A stretch of DNA of 64,000 nt from Candidatus Cloacimonadota bacterium (GTDB taxonomy: Bacteria; Cloacimonadota; Cloacimonadia; Cloacimonadales; Cloacimonadaceae): positions 144,129 to 208,128 of the forward strand of contig JAQWBI010000001.1 in the NCBI GenBank assembly GCA_028706475.1, read 5' to 3'. The translations under genes were made by a program, and so were the position numbers. The notes below the pieces were generated by a model. That model worked only from the letters and a program-made list of their open reading frames with translations, ran no database searches and was not told the origin of the DNA. Positions 16,772 to 25,329 of the stretch are shown here, piece by piece. Numbering within the stretch: the stretch's first letter is position 1; each line of letters opens with the position of its first letter.

Positions 16772-17740
16772 TTAGTTTGATACCAGTTTCTCGCGTATGT
16801 AACCGCTGAATATATCCATCATCCAGACTACCAGTGCGATTAGCCACATTATCAGACCAACATTACGCCAGGATAGCATCTGCTGTTCCTGATACAAGGC
16901 CAGACCGATGCCGCCCCCGCCAACAAAGCCCACGATCGTAGCCATGCGGACGTTTATGTCCCACCGGTAGATGGTGAAAGCCAGATACGGCGCCAGGATC
17001 TGCGGTGCTACGGCGTAACGCCAAATCTGCAGTGTGGATGCACCGGTAGCTTTGATGGCTTCCACGGGACCGGGATCGATGTTTTCGATCTGTTCACTGT
17101 AGAGTTTGATCAGAGCGGCGATGGAGTGGATCCACAGCGCCAGCATACCGGCAAAAGGCCCTATGCCTACCCATACCACAAAGATGATGGCCCACACTAT
17201 GGCCTCGATGGAACGGAAGATGGTGGAAACCGTACGAATAAAGATATATACTATCTTGCCGGCAAGACTGCCATACATGAGATTCTTTGCTGCAAAGAAA
17301 GAAAGCACAAAGGCAAATGGGATAGCCAGAATGGTTGCCATCAAAGCCAGGTAGATGGTTTCCACCAAGGCTGCCAGCATCGGCACCAGATTCGCAGTAT
17401 TGGGTCGAAAGATACCGCTGAGGATAGATGCGGTGTTTGCGCCTTTGGTTAAGAAATCCAGGGGACGCACTTCCACTATTACCCAGGCCATCATGATCGA
17501 GATGATCACGGAAAAGGCGGCTTCATACTTCCAGAAGCTCTTTAGCCTCTGTTTGCCTAATATCTTCTGTGCCAGAGCGGCATTCAGAGAGACCAAAAGT
17601 AGAGCCGGCGCTGCGGGAACCAGCAGAATGAGTCCTATGGGAATGCTTATCTCGCCAAGACGCAGCATCAACCATGCGATACAGGCAATGTTGTACAGCC
17701 AAAAGCCGTATTCTATCAGAATATATTTCAGGACTTTCAT
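16772..17740 (-). CDS. PhnE-like phosphonate-type ABC transporter permease
   Basis: 322 aa, multi-pass. Signatures of the phosphonate/phosphite permease family are TIFRSIEAIVWAIIFV, IHSIAALIKLYSEQIENID, the EAA-type loop PVEAIKATGASTLQIWRYAV and the end GGGGIGLALYQ. The start at 17740 is chosen because AAGGAAG lies just before that ATG; the upstream ATG at 17767 has no ribosome site. No ATP-binding (PhnC) or binding protein (PhnD) gene is adjacent, so it is an orphan permease here; partners must be elsewhere or upstream genes were lost. Paired with the phosphorylase gene. Confidence 0.85.
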   Translation of the reverse strand: MKVLKYILIEYGFWLYNIACIAWLMLRLGEISIPIGLILLVPAAPALLLVSLNAALAQKILGKQRLKSFWKYEAAFSVIISIMMAWVIVEVRPLDFLTKGANTASILSGIFRPNTANLVPMLAALVETIYLALMATILAIPFAFVLSFFAAKNLMYGSLAGKIVYIFIRTVSTIFRSIEAIVWAIIFVVWVGIGPFAGMLALWIHSIAALIKLYSEQIENIDPGPVEAIKATGASTLQIWRYAVAPQILAPYLAFTIYRWDINVRMATIVGFVGGGGIGLALYQEQQMLSWRNVGLIMWLIALVVWMMDIFSGYIREKLVSN

Positions 17741-17783
17741 AATCTTCCTTTTGTTCAGGATATTCATAAATAATATAAAAGAA

Positions 17784-17813
17784 AGTCTATCCGGACGTGG
17801 CGCTTTCCGTCAA
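17784..17813 (-). promoter_or_regulatory. Possible promoter for the PhnE-like gene
   Basis: On the minus strand TTGACG (17808-17813) and TAGACT (17784-17789) are 18 bp apart, 44 bp before the 17740 start. Confidence 0.45.
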
Positions 17814-17980
17814 GGTTTTTGTTCTGATACTGCTTTCACTACACACATAGAGTCAGTTTTGAAGGCAGCTGGTGATACATATTGGTGATAATGGGTGGTC
17901 AAACGGCACTTTTTGGTTGACAAAGATTGCTATCTGTTTAAGTAAGGATATTAGTAAAAAAGTACTGTTTGGAGGATAAT

Positions 17981-18469
17981 ATGCCTACATATTCTGTTAA
18001 TGAAGTCATCGAATTTGCCGTTCAGATCGAGAAAAACGGCTATGCATTCTACAATGAAGCCAGTAAGCGCAAGGATTTGGAAGCCAAAGCGAGAGAATTT
18101 ATTGAGAAGCTTCGAGATGAAGAGTTGAATCACGAAAAGACCTTCCTTGCTTTACGCAGTGATGCGGACATGAAAGATCTGGAACTCACGGCAGATTGGG
18201 AATTGATCTCCGAGTATCTGAAAACCATAGTAGAAAGCCGCATCTTCAACAGCGAAGATTCCGCCATCAAGAAAGCAACCTCTGCCAAAGATCTTCTGGA
18301 AATAGTGAACAACGCCATCTCCTTCGAGAAAGATACTCTGCTTTATTTCCACGCCATCAACGACGGTTTGTACAACACCAAAGCCAGAAAGATATTGCAC
18401 AAAATCATCAATGAAGAGGTATCTCACGTCCTGAGGCTGAACGACTATAAAAAGACTCTCTCAGCATAA
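17981..18469 (+). CDS. Rubrerythrin-like ferritin-fold protein
   Basis: 162 aa. A four-helix di-iron protein with the expected ligand pattern: E in FAVQIEKNGYAFYNEA, ExxH in RDEELNHEKTF, E in NAISFEKDTLLYF and ExxH in INEEVSHVLRL. There is no C-terminal rubredoxin CxxC, so it belongs to the short rubrerythrin/ferritin-like group, thought to detoxify peroxide or handle iron in anaerobes. The ATG at 17981 is preceded by GGAGG; a TTG twelve bases upstream is less likely. The 20 bp to the next gene suggests co-transcription. Confidence 0.88.
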   Translation: MPTYSVNEVIEFAVQIEKNGYAFYNEASKRKDLEAKAREFIEKLRDEELNHEKTFLALRSDADMKDLELTADWELISEYLKTIVESRIFNSEDSAIKKATSAKDLLEIVNNAISFEKDTLLYFHAINDGLYNTKARKILHKIINEEVSHVLRLNDYKKTLSA

Positions 18470-18489
18470 GGAGTAAGCACACCCGGTAC

Positions 18490-18999
18490 ATGGCAAGACG
18501 AAAGAAACACAAGCTGCTGGGGGTTGTGATTGCAATCCTGGCGCTTGGTATCATACTAACCTACAATCCGGTTTCCTTGCGTGTAATGACGGTGGGAGTG
18601 GCTGTGTGGCACAAGATCGATCCAGCCATATTCTATCGTCTCATCAGCACTGAAAGCAGTTTTCGCAGCTTTGCCATCTCTCCAAAATCTGCCATCGGTC
18701 TAGGTCAGATACAAGAGGGCACCGCAATGTACATCAATTCCGAACACAAACGGGGTATGCTTTTTTTGCCCATATACAACCTGAATCTCTCGGCCCGGTA
18801 TCTGAACTATCTGAACGGGAAATACCGGGGCAACTGGAGCCTGGTACTGGCTGCATACAACTGGGGAGAATCCAATGTTTCGCGCCGTATGAAGGGGATT
18901 GAGATCGATCCCAATAGAGATTATCGGGACAAGTTCCGGGACATCCCGGAAACATGGAATTACATCGCTAAAATCTTGCCATCCCGAAAAAAGGCTTGA
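18490..18999 (+). CDS. Membrane-anchored lytic transglycosylase (SLT domain)
   Basis: 169 aa. One N-terminal membrane segment (LLGVVIAILALGIILTY) anchors an SLT domain in the periplasm. The catalytic Glu is in STESSFRSFAISPKSAIGLGQI, and the second motif is AAYNWGESNV, both typical of Slt/MltC-type muramidases that cleave peptidoglycan with 1,6-anhydro products. Short for the family; it is essentially the catalytic domain alone. It lies between a ferritin-like gene and a pilin-like gene, so it could open the wall for an envelope assembly. Confidence 0.88.
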   Translation: MARRKKHKLLGVVIAILALGIILTYNPVSLRVMTVGVAVWHKIDPAIFYRLISTESSFRSFAISPKSAIGLGQIQEGTAMYINSEHKRGMLFLPIYNLNLSARYLNYLNGKYRGNWSLVLAAYNWGESNVSRRMKGIEIDPNRDYRDKFRDIPETWNYIAKILPSRKKA

Positions 19000-19052
19000 C
19001 GAATAATGGCTGTTCAAAACAGCATATCTTTAGAAATCGATAGGAGCGTAAA

Positions 19053-19706
19053 ATGCTGCGTAACCAACACGGAATCTCGGTATATACCGTCCTTAGCATA
19101 ATTCTTTTTATCGCTTTGATCTTTGTCTTGGCGATCCCGAATTTCTACAACTTGGACAAAGAACAAAACGTGGAAGATTGCATCAATAATATGAAAGAAA
19201 TCTGGGTTGCCACCACGGACTACATTAGAGACACCAATGCGGATTTCAGCGGTGATCTCTCGATCTTGCGAACTACCCGCAAAGCTACAGACAACAGTAA
19301 CTACTATCTGGGCTCTAAATCATATTGCCCCGAAACATCCCGGCAAAAAGAAGAGTACGTTGTTTATGGCAAATACGTGGCAGAAACCATCGGCACTGAA
19401 ATAAAACACAATTATGGTGTCATTGTCTATTGCCCAAATCTGGCTGAATTTCCCAAGCACTTTATTCCCAAAGTCTTCTATGAAAACATGGAGCCCACTC
19501 AACTGCAAAACTACATGATCGACGACCTGGATTATATCAACTCCGAAACCGGTTCCAATGGCGTAAAGAAGAAAGAGATGGTGGAAAAGTACATCGAAAT
19601 CTGGAAGACAGACCCCGATGCCTTTGCCAAACGCAAAGCCGATATCTCTGCTCTTCGTGCCATTCTTTTCCCCGAAAACTTCGGTTTCACCACTCAGGGA
19701 AACTAA
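19053..19706 (+). CDS. Type IV pilin-like / pseudopilin-type protein
   Basis: 217 aa. The N-terminus MLRNQHGISVYTVLSIILFIALIFVLAIPNF is a short basic leader, a Gly and one long hydrophobic helix, as in prepilins. The canonical FTLIE after the Gly is degenerate and lacks Glu5, so assignment is tentative. The soluble part contains an early Cys (EDCINNMKEIW) and two more, possibly one disulphide (YCP...YCPNL). TAGGAG precedes the start. No pilus assembly genes are nearby. Confidence 0.55.
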   Translation: MLRNQHGISVYTVLSIILFIALIFVLAIPNFYNLDKEQNVEDCINNMKEIWVATTDYIRDTNADFSGDLSILRTTRKATDNSNYYLGSKSYCPETSRQKEEYVVYGKYVAETIGTEIKHNYGVIVYCPNLAEFPKHFIPKVFYENMEPTQLQNYMIDDLDYINSETGSNGVKKKEMVEKYIEIWKTDPDAFAKRKADISALRAILFPENFGFTTQGN

Positions 19707-19721
19707 GATATACTTACTTTG

Positions 19722-19748
19722 AAGCGGGCGGAGCAATATGCCCGCTTT
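19722..19748 (+). terminator. Hairpin terminator after the pilin-like gene
   Basis: AAGCGGGC/GCCCGCTT stem (19722-19729 with 19740-19747) with a 10-nt loop; the T tract is short (TTT). Confidence 0.6.
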
Positions 19749-19868
19749 ACTCTGTGTAGAGCCCCGTTTTTAATAGCTGTCCGGTATCCTTCTTTCAGCG
19801 GTGCTACCCGCCTCTGACGGATCCCTGAAGCAACCCCCTCCTTCAATCTATTACAGCATCGAGGTACA

Positions 19869-21149
19869 ATGCAATATCAAGAATTTTTAGACCACATCTA
19901 TCAGCGCTATTCTGGAAACGTGAAGCTGGAGTTGGGCCGTATGGAAGGGCTACTAAAGGACATGGGCGAGCCCCAAAAACAACTGCACGGCTTTCATGTG
20001 GCTGGGACAAACGGCAAAGGCAGCATCTGTGCCAGCCTGGAAGCTCTTGCTCTGGCTCACGGCCAACGTACCGGCTTGAACACTTCACCACACCTGATCA
20101 ACTACACAGAGCGCTTCAGGATAGATGGGAAAGAATTGGATATCAAGCCCATTCTGGATGCATTTAACCAGTATGAAGAGCTGTTCAACAAATGGGAAGC
20201 CTCTTTCTTCGAGATCACCACTGCCATCGCTTTTGCCCTCTTTGCCAGAGCCAATCTCGATCTATCCATCATCGAAGTAGGTTTGGGAGGCAGGCTGGAC
20301 GCCACCAATCTCTTTATTCCGGATATTAGTGCCATCAGTACAATCGGGCTGGATCACATCAAGACTCTGGGCAGCAACACCCAGATTATCGCCGCGGAAA
20401 AGGCGGGGATCATAAAAAGTGGCGTACCCCTGGTCTTGGGAGACATTGAAGCTCCGGCAAAGGAAGTGATTCTGGACAGAGCCACTGCCATGGGCGCTCT
20501 CACATATCAATTTGGCACAGATTGGAAGGTGGAGATTGTCTCGGACAACACCGCCGGAATCTGCTTTGAATATGTGTTTGGTAAATACATTTATCGGGGT
20601 CTGAAGAGCAACCTCATGGGCGAACACCAGGCCGCAAACATCGGCTTGGCGATCACTGCCTTCATCCTGTATTGCGAGAAACACAAGCTGCAGATTTGTG
20701 AGCAAAAAATCCGCAATGCTTTACTAAAGATCAATTGGGCAGGCCGTATGCAGGTACTTTCCACTCAACCCACCGTGATCGTGGACGGTGCTCATAATGT
20801 ACATGGAGTCACAGCTTTGATGGCTACTCTGAATAAAGTGTTTCCAGACAGAAAGCTGCGCTTTGTCATCTCCATACTGGCCGATAAAGACTACAGTGAA
20901 ATGATCCGCTTATTCTGCTCGCAAGCCGAACGGCTGTATGTGGCGCAAAACAAATCCGATCGTGCAGCCAGCGCTGAAGCTCAATTGACTCAGATCGCCA
21001 AACACCACATCCCCGCTACGGCATATCCCTCAGTAGCGGAAGCGTATAAAGCAGCCATTAGGGATGCCGGTAGAAATGGCGTCGTGGTGGCTGGTGGATC
21101 GCTATATACCGTTGGAGAAGTAATCTCCGCACACAAGGCTGATGCATAA
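19869..21149 (+). CDS. folC: Folylpolyglutamate synthase / dihydrofolate synthase
   Basis: 426 aa. ATP-dependent addition of glutamate to folates (and possibly to dihydropteroate). Mur-ligase fold with the P-loop GTNGKGS near residue 45, then TSPHLINYTERFRIDG, EVGLGGRLDATN, TIGLDHIKTLG and DGAHNVHG. Length is typical. GAGGTA precedes the ATG. It overlaps the RNase HIII gene by 8 bp. Confidence 0.94.
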   Translation: MQYQEFLDHIYQRYSGNVKLELGRMEGLLKDMGEPQKQLHGFHVAGTNGKGSICASLEALALAHGQRTGLNTSPHLINYTERFRIDGKELDIKPILDAFNQYEELFNKWEASFFEITTAIAFALFARANLDLSIIEVGLGGRLDATNLFIPDISAISTIGLDHIKTLGSNTQIIAAEKAGIIKSGVPLVLGDIEAPAKEVILDRATAMGALTYQFGTDWKVEIVSDNTAGICFEYVFGKYIYRGLKSNLMGEHQAANIGLAITAFILYCEKHKLQICEQKIRNALLKINWAGRMQVLSTQPTVIVDGAHNVHGVTALMATLNKVFPDRKLRFVISILADKDYSEMIRLFCSQAERLYVAQNKSDRAASAEAQLTQIAKHHIPATAYPSVAEAYKAAIRDAGRNGVVVAGGSLYTVGEVISAHKADA

Positions 21150-22080
21150 AGAGATCCAGAGTTATCTCTCCCATCTTACACCCATGCTTCTGACGCGCGG
21201 GATAGACATCTATCTGCAACAAGAGATTGCCTGGGGACATCAATTGAAGGTGCGACGCGGCAACGACTGTGCAACGATCAACATCTATTACAGCGAAAAG
21301 AAAGGGATCAGCAGAGTATTGAGCTCAGTCAAAGACAGTAGCCTGAAACAGGAACTTGAGCTGCTGCTATTGGGAGAAAAGGAAGAGAATGCTTTCGCCG
21401 GATTTCACAACTGGCATCGCTGGATCGGTAGCGATGAATGTGGAAAAGGCGATTATTTCGGCCCCCTGGTGACCTCTGCCTTCTATGTAAGCGCAGAGCA
21501 GGTTTCAGCCCTACAAGCCTTGGGAGTGCAGGATAGTAAACATTTGAACGATCCCCGCATCGTGAAAATAGCTAAAAGCATCTACCTGAATTTCCCCAAC
21601 CAAGCCGCCTGCATCGTACTTAAACCCAGCAAATACAACGAACTGATCGCTGATTTCCGCATGCAGAAGCTGAACCTCAATGACCTCCTGGCATGGTTGC
21701 ATGAAAGAGTGATCATGGAGCTTTTTGCTGCTCACGCCGATGCAGAAGGCTCTGTGGTAGATCAGTTTTCCCGAACTCAGAAAGTGAAGAACCGCATAAA
21801 CAAGAAGCAACCGCAATTGAATGTGATTGAACGACCATCCGGTGAGCGGGATATTGCAGTAGCTGCAGCTTCGATTTTGGCACGCTATCAGTTTCTGGAA
21901 GCCCGGGCAGTATTGGAACGGCGCTACAAGTTCAGTTTTCCCAAAGGAGCCGGACCTTCAGCAGTCAAGGCCGCACGTGAGTATCTGGTTCAACATCCTT
22001 CAGGGAGGTTGGCTGATGTGGCAAAAGTGCATTTCAAAACCACACAGAGTCTGCTACCTGATATCTTCGATGATATATAA
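21142..22080 (+). CDS. rnhC: Ribonuclease HIII
   Basis: 312 aa. Removes RNA from RNA-DNA hybrids. The HIII-specific signature DECGKGDYFGPLV is near residue 100, preceded by a TBP-like N-terminal substrate-binding domain (about 1-85). Other catalytic acids sit in QDSKHLND and VVDQFSRTQ. RERPSGERDIAVAAASILAR-type helices complete the fold. It starts inside the last codons of folC. HIII rather than HII is based on the N-terminal domain and the GKGDYFGP motif. Confidence 0.92.
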   Translation: MHKEIQSYLSHLTPMLLTRGIDIYLQQEIAWGHQLKVRRGNDCATINIYYSEKKGISRVLSSVKDSSLKQELELLLLGEKEENAFAGFHNWHRWIGSDECGKGDYFGPLVTSAFYVSAEQVSALQALGVQDSKHLNDPRIVKIAKSIYLNFPNQAACIVLKPSKYNELIADFRMQKLNLNDLLAWLHERVIMELFAAHADAEGSVVDQFSRTQKVKNRINKKQPQLNVIERPSGERDIAVAAASILARYQFLEARAVLERRYKFSFPKGAGPSAVKAAREYLVQHPSGRLADVAKVHFKTTQSLLPDIFDDI

Positions 22081-22380
22081 TCTCTATAGATGTTCCCGGA
22101 AATCTCGCAATCGACACGGGAAGAACCTCGAAGGAACTAAAGTATAAATATCTATAAACATAGAAAGGACGGTAAACAACAAAGTTCTTGACAGATTTCA
22201 TAGTATTCAGAACTTGTAAATAACAACGTAGCATAACAATCCACAGCCTCACTGGCGATTCGTTACGGCTTATCTGATTACAAGGCTTTAAAGGTCTTTT
22301 ATTTTACTCATCTGGGCTTTTGCCCTATATTTAACTTACTAATTATTAACATGATACATGCCAATCTTGGAGAAATGTAT

Positions 22381-23223
22381 ATGATCAAAGAAGTAGGACG
22401 TCTGAATATTGACGACTATAAATTACTCGACGCTCAGGTAGAGAAAATCTTCCGCAACATGGACAAAGACAAAGTAGCTCTGGCTATCAAACAAATCACA
22501 GATGTGGGAAATACAGCGAACTACTTTGTCCGCGAAGAACTCGGTAAACGCCTGGCAGCTTACACTGGAACCGGCAATCTGGATCAGGTTTGCGGCGATC
22601 TCTTGGGAGATTATATCTACGGCATCAGAGCCACAGGGCTCTTTTATTTCTACTACAGGTATCAGGATGATCCGGTGCGCATCATCACAACCCTTGGTAA
22701 AACATACGAATCCGTTCCCTGGGAAAGCGAAACCATCTGTTTTGAATTGTGGAAGCGCTTCCCCGATGCCATGCGTGAACAAATGCCGCTGTGGGCTGAA
22801 AGCGACAACGAAAAGAAGCGCGCCATGAGCATGCACGGCATGGAAAACATCGCCGCCCGCAATCCCCAATTTGTACTCACCTTCATCTCTCGCCTCTTGG
22901 ATGACGAAAGCGAAGAAGTCCAGAAAAAGATCTCCCACATCCTAACCCAGGTTGGCAGAGTACGCCCCATCCAAACTTACGTAAATGTCCGCCGCTGGCT
23001 GCTGGATGCCGACGAAATCCGCTTCAACACCATCTGGCAAACCTTGAAAAAACTGGCCAATATCTACACGCAAAAGAGCAAGAAAGATCGCGGAAACGAT
23101 TTTATCAGCATTTCCCAACGCACCATTGCCGATTGGAAGAAAGACCCCAATCCCAATGTGCAAAGTATGGGCAATAAACTTGGCTCCGTGATCCACATGC
23201 GCAAGAAGGCAAATGCCCGCTAA
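22381..23223 (+). CDS. HEAT-like repeat protein
   Basis: 280 aa. All-helical, with repeated paired-helix units (for example LLDDESEEVQKKISHILTQVGRVRP and RRWLLDADEIRFNTIWQTLKKL), consistent with HEAT or DNA-alkylation-repeat architecture. No catalytic residue is recognisable. The ATG at 22381 is preferred because GGAG lies nine bases upstream; ATGs at 22351 and 22375 are poorer. It overlaps the following methyltransferase gene by 11 bp. A second helical-repeat protein, more clearly AlkD-like, follows that gene. The basic Lys/Arg-rich C-terminus may bind nucleic acid. Confidence 0.65.
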   Translation: MIKEVGRLNIDDYKLLDAQVEKIFRNMDKDKVALAIKQITDVGNTANYFVREELGKRLAAYTGTGNLDQVCGDLLGDYIYGIRATGLFYFYYRYQDDPVRIITTLGKTYESVPWESETICFELWKRFPDAMREQMPLWAESDNEKKRAMSMHGMENIAARNPQFVLTFISRLLDDESEEVQKKISHILTQVGRVRPIQTYVNVRRWLLDADEIRFNTIWQTLKKLANIYTQKSKKDRGNDFISISQRTIADWKKDPNPNVQSMGNKLGSVIHMRKKANAR

Positions 23224-23950
23224 TCTATCCCGAATCAGTATCATCCTGGTGGAACCCATCTATGCCGGGAATGTGGGCGCAATCGCCAGGATCATGAACA
23301 ACTTTTGCTTTACAGACCTGCGCATTGTAGGCTCGGTTCCGCAGAAGAATGATTTTTACCTTGCCATGCACTCCGAACACCTCTTGGAAGACGCACGCAT
23401 CTTTCCTACTTTGGCAGAAGCCATCACGGATCTTGACCGTGTGATAGCCTTCTCCCGCAGATTGGGAAAGACCAAACCTATAGACCTGTCTCCCATGCAG
23501 ATGGCCGCCTATGTCCACGAACTTCCGGAGCTCAAGCTCGGGCTTGTCTTCGGCCGCGAAACCTTTGGCCTCACCGATGAAGAAGCCGATCTATGCCCCC
23601 TGCGCTGTCACTTCAGCGCAAACAAAGCCTTTCCTTCCATCAATCTGGCTCAGGCCGTGGCTCTTGCCACCTACGAAATCCAAAGTTTTGAACAGCGCAA
23701 TCTGGAAGACGGGGGGACAAAGAAGAACGGAGCTGTAGACGGCGAGGAACTGGGCAAAATATATCGTTATATGAAAGATGTACTTGGTGATATCGGCTAT
23801 TTCACAAATCACGAAACTACGAATTGGGATGCCTTCCTCAAAAAGATGCTGGCGCAACTGAATCCAAACAAAGAAATGGTCTATCGCCTGCGGCAGATGT
23901 TCAATCGCATTCATGTTTTGGTTACCGGCAAAGGCAAAGGCTATGAATAA
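23213..23950 (+). CDS. SpoU/TrmH-family RNA methyltransferase, TrmJ-like
   Basis: 245 aa. SAM-dependent 2'-O-methyltransferase with a trefoil knot. Motif 1 is ILVEPIYAGNVGAIARIMNNF, motif 2 GLVFGRETFGLTDEEADLC and motif 3 SINLAQAVALATYE. The order and the N-terminal position of motif 1 match TrmJ (tRNA Cm32/Um32). The start lies inside the previous gene, so translation is coupled. It is flanked by two helical-repeat proteins. The exact RNA target is not provable from sequence. Confidence 0.88.
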   Translation: MPANLSRISIILVEPIYAGNVGAIARIMNNFCFTDLRIVGSVPQKNDFYLAMHSEHLLEDARIFPTLAEAITDLDRVIAFSRRLGKTKPIDLSPMQMAAYVHELPELKLGLVFGRETFGLTDEEADLCPLRCHFSANKAFPSINLAQAVALATYEIQSFEQRNLEDGGTKKNGAVDGEELGKIYRYMKDVLGDIGYFTNHETTNWDAFLKKMLAQLNPNKEMVYRLRQMFNRIHVLVTGKGKGYE

Positions 23951-24045
23951 CTATCATTACAAAACCGTCAATTGGAATAATCCTTGCTCGTCAAAACACA
24001 GGCGAAGACTTGTTCAAGGATATTCTTTTATCTAAGGAAGCTTCA

Positions 24046-24894
24046 ATGGAAGAGCTAAACGACAGATTCAAAGAGATTTACAAACTGGTGGAGAAATTCT
24101 GCTTCGATCGCGAAAACCCCGAGAAAGCGATCCAAAACATGCGTAATTTTTCTGAAGGATACGATGCCTTTGGGATTGATGATGAAGAGATCAAGATTCT
24201 GCGCGACAGGATCTTGGATGAATATGACCTCAGCCCCAGGGACTTGGCGGATTTTGGCTTGATCCTCTTGAAAAGCGGTAAATATGAATTCGGTACTCTG
24301 GCTATATTCCTGATCAAAAAACACCGCCCCCGCCTGGATCCATACATCCGCGAACGTGTCAAGGAATGGCTGGATACGGCAGTGGAAAACTGGGCTCATG
24401 CCGACCTTCTGGGCATTAAAATTTTGCCTGTACTATTTGAACTGGAACTCACAGATCTGCAAAGCTTTAGCTCCTGGAGAGACTCCCCTTCCAAATGGAC
24501 CCGAAGAGCCGCTATCACATCTCTCATCTGGCTGCGTAAAGCCTTTCCCGCCGAGGATGTTCTGCGTTTCATCGAACCTGTATTGAATGACAAAGAACAC
24601 GTGGTGCAGCAAGCCATCTGTTGGCTGTTGAAAGACCTCTGGAACAAAGCCGGAGAGCCCGTGGAAGAATTTCTGGAAACTCATAAGAACGATATGAACC
24701 GCACCACTCTGAAACAAGTAACCGCCACCATGCCGCTGTCAAAAGCCCGAAAATTCCTTCCCCAAAAAGCTTTTGGTGCCAAAACCCAGAATGGAGAGCG
24801 TAATAAAAGATTCCACAAAAACAGAAACTATTCCCCAAGAAACTCAAATCCCCGTGAAAGAGGCCCAAAACCTATAGAAAACCGGGAAAAATAA
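24046..24894 (+). CDS. DNA alkylation repeat (AlkD-like) protein
   Basis: 282 aa, helical throughout. The stretch SSWRDSPSKWTRRAAITSLIWL matches the hallmark of the AlkD/AlkC alkylpurine glycosylase family, where the Trp and the Arg pair contact DNA. HEAT units follow (EPVLNDKEHVVQQAICWLLKDLWNK). The C-terminal 40 residues are very basic (RNKRFHKNRNYSPRNSNPRERG), a likely nucleic-acid-binding tail. The ATG at 24046 has AAGGAAG just upstream; the earlier in-frame TTG at 24010 is less likely. Glycosylase activity would need the AlkD Asp, which I cannot place with certainty. Confidence 0.72.
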   Translation: MEELNDRFKEIYKLVEKFCFDRENPEKAIQNMRNFSEGYDAFGIDDEEIKILRDRILDEYDLSPRDLADFGLILLKSGKYEFGTLAIFLIKKHRPRLDPYIRERVKEWLDTAVENWAHADLLGIKILPVLFELELTDLQSFSSWRDSPSKWTRRAAITSLIWLRKAFPAEDVLRFIEPVLNDKEHVVQQAICWLLKDLWNKAGEPVEEFLETHKNDMNRTTLKQVTATMPLSKARKFLPQKAFGAKTQNGERNKRFHKNRNYSPRNSNPRERGPKPIENREK

Positions 24895-24962
24895 CAGCGC
24901 ATATTTACCTTTTTCACCTCCTACCAAGAGCGATCCCCTCTGCTTGAAGCTGTACCGAAGCA

Positions 24963-25014
24963 GATATCATCGGGTAATCATCGAGTGAGCACTGCAGGAT
25001 AACGCCTTTATATC
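24963..25014 (+). repeat. 52-bp dyad element, copy D
   Basis: GATATCATCGGGTAATCATC arm, centre TGAGCA instead of TGATCA, and right arm ending CCTTTATATC. The left flank GAAGCTGTACCGAAGCA and the GAGGATGAAT block at +25 (25039-25048) match copy B. It is 316 bp before clpB. Confidence 0.8.
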
Positions 25015-25062
25015 TCCTTTATACTCCGTTTATGCTCTGAGGATGAATAGCACGAATCCTGC

Positions 25063-25118
25063 ATCGTAGCATTCCGATGCTACTGGGATTTTTCGTATCG
25101 TAGCATTCCGCTGCTACG
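25063..25118 (+). repeat. Two tandem hairpin repeats
   Basis: ATCGTAGCATTCCGMTGCTAC occurs at 25063-25083 and again at 25097-25117 with one difference. Each copy is itself a stem-loop (GTAGCA/TGCTAC). They lie between dyad D and the clpB operator, in a 435-bp intergenic region with no gene. Confidence 0.8.
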
Positions 25119-25240
25119 CTTCATTTCTGTGCGGCTCCAGCGAATCATATGACCAACTGCAGCAGTTCATGTAGTTGACGTCCGTTCGGAGCTTGACAAC
25201 TCCATATGCAGCATGGCTTTTCCGGTATCACTCTGGGTTT

Positions 25241-25267
25241 TTAGCAGTCTAATAAGTCGACTGCTAA
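25241..25267 (+). promoter_or_regulatory. CIRCE-like operator upstream of clpB
   Basis: TTAGCAGTC-N9-GACTGCTAA. It has the exact 9-9-9 geometry of the HrcA operator CIRCE (TTAGCACTC-N9-GAGTGCTAA) with one symmetrical base change in each arm. It lies 10 bp upstream of the clpB -35 box. This suggests heat-shock control by an HrcA-type repressor; no hrcA gene is in the window. Confidence 0.75.
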
Positions 25268-25276
25268 AAAAAGTGC

Positions 25277-25304
25277 TTGACACACAGTACGCTCTGCTTA
25301 TCTT
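25277..25304 (+). promoter_or_regulatory. clpB promoter
   Basis: TTGACA (25277-25282) and TATCTT (25299-25304), 16-bp spacing, directly after the CIRCE-like dyad and 26 bp before the start codon. Confidence 0.6.
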
Positions 25305-25329
25305 GTCTATATCATATGGAGGTAAGGTT

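Noticed and set aside
25193..25216. TTGACA at 25193 as a further clpB promoter
   Set aside because: No -10-like hexamer at 15-19 bp; the box at 25277 is better placed after the operator.
25213..25329. Upstream extension of clpB
   Set aside because: It would translate through the CIRCE-like operator and the promoter; the ATG at 25330 has the GGAGGTAAGG site and the normal ClpB N-terminus.
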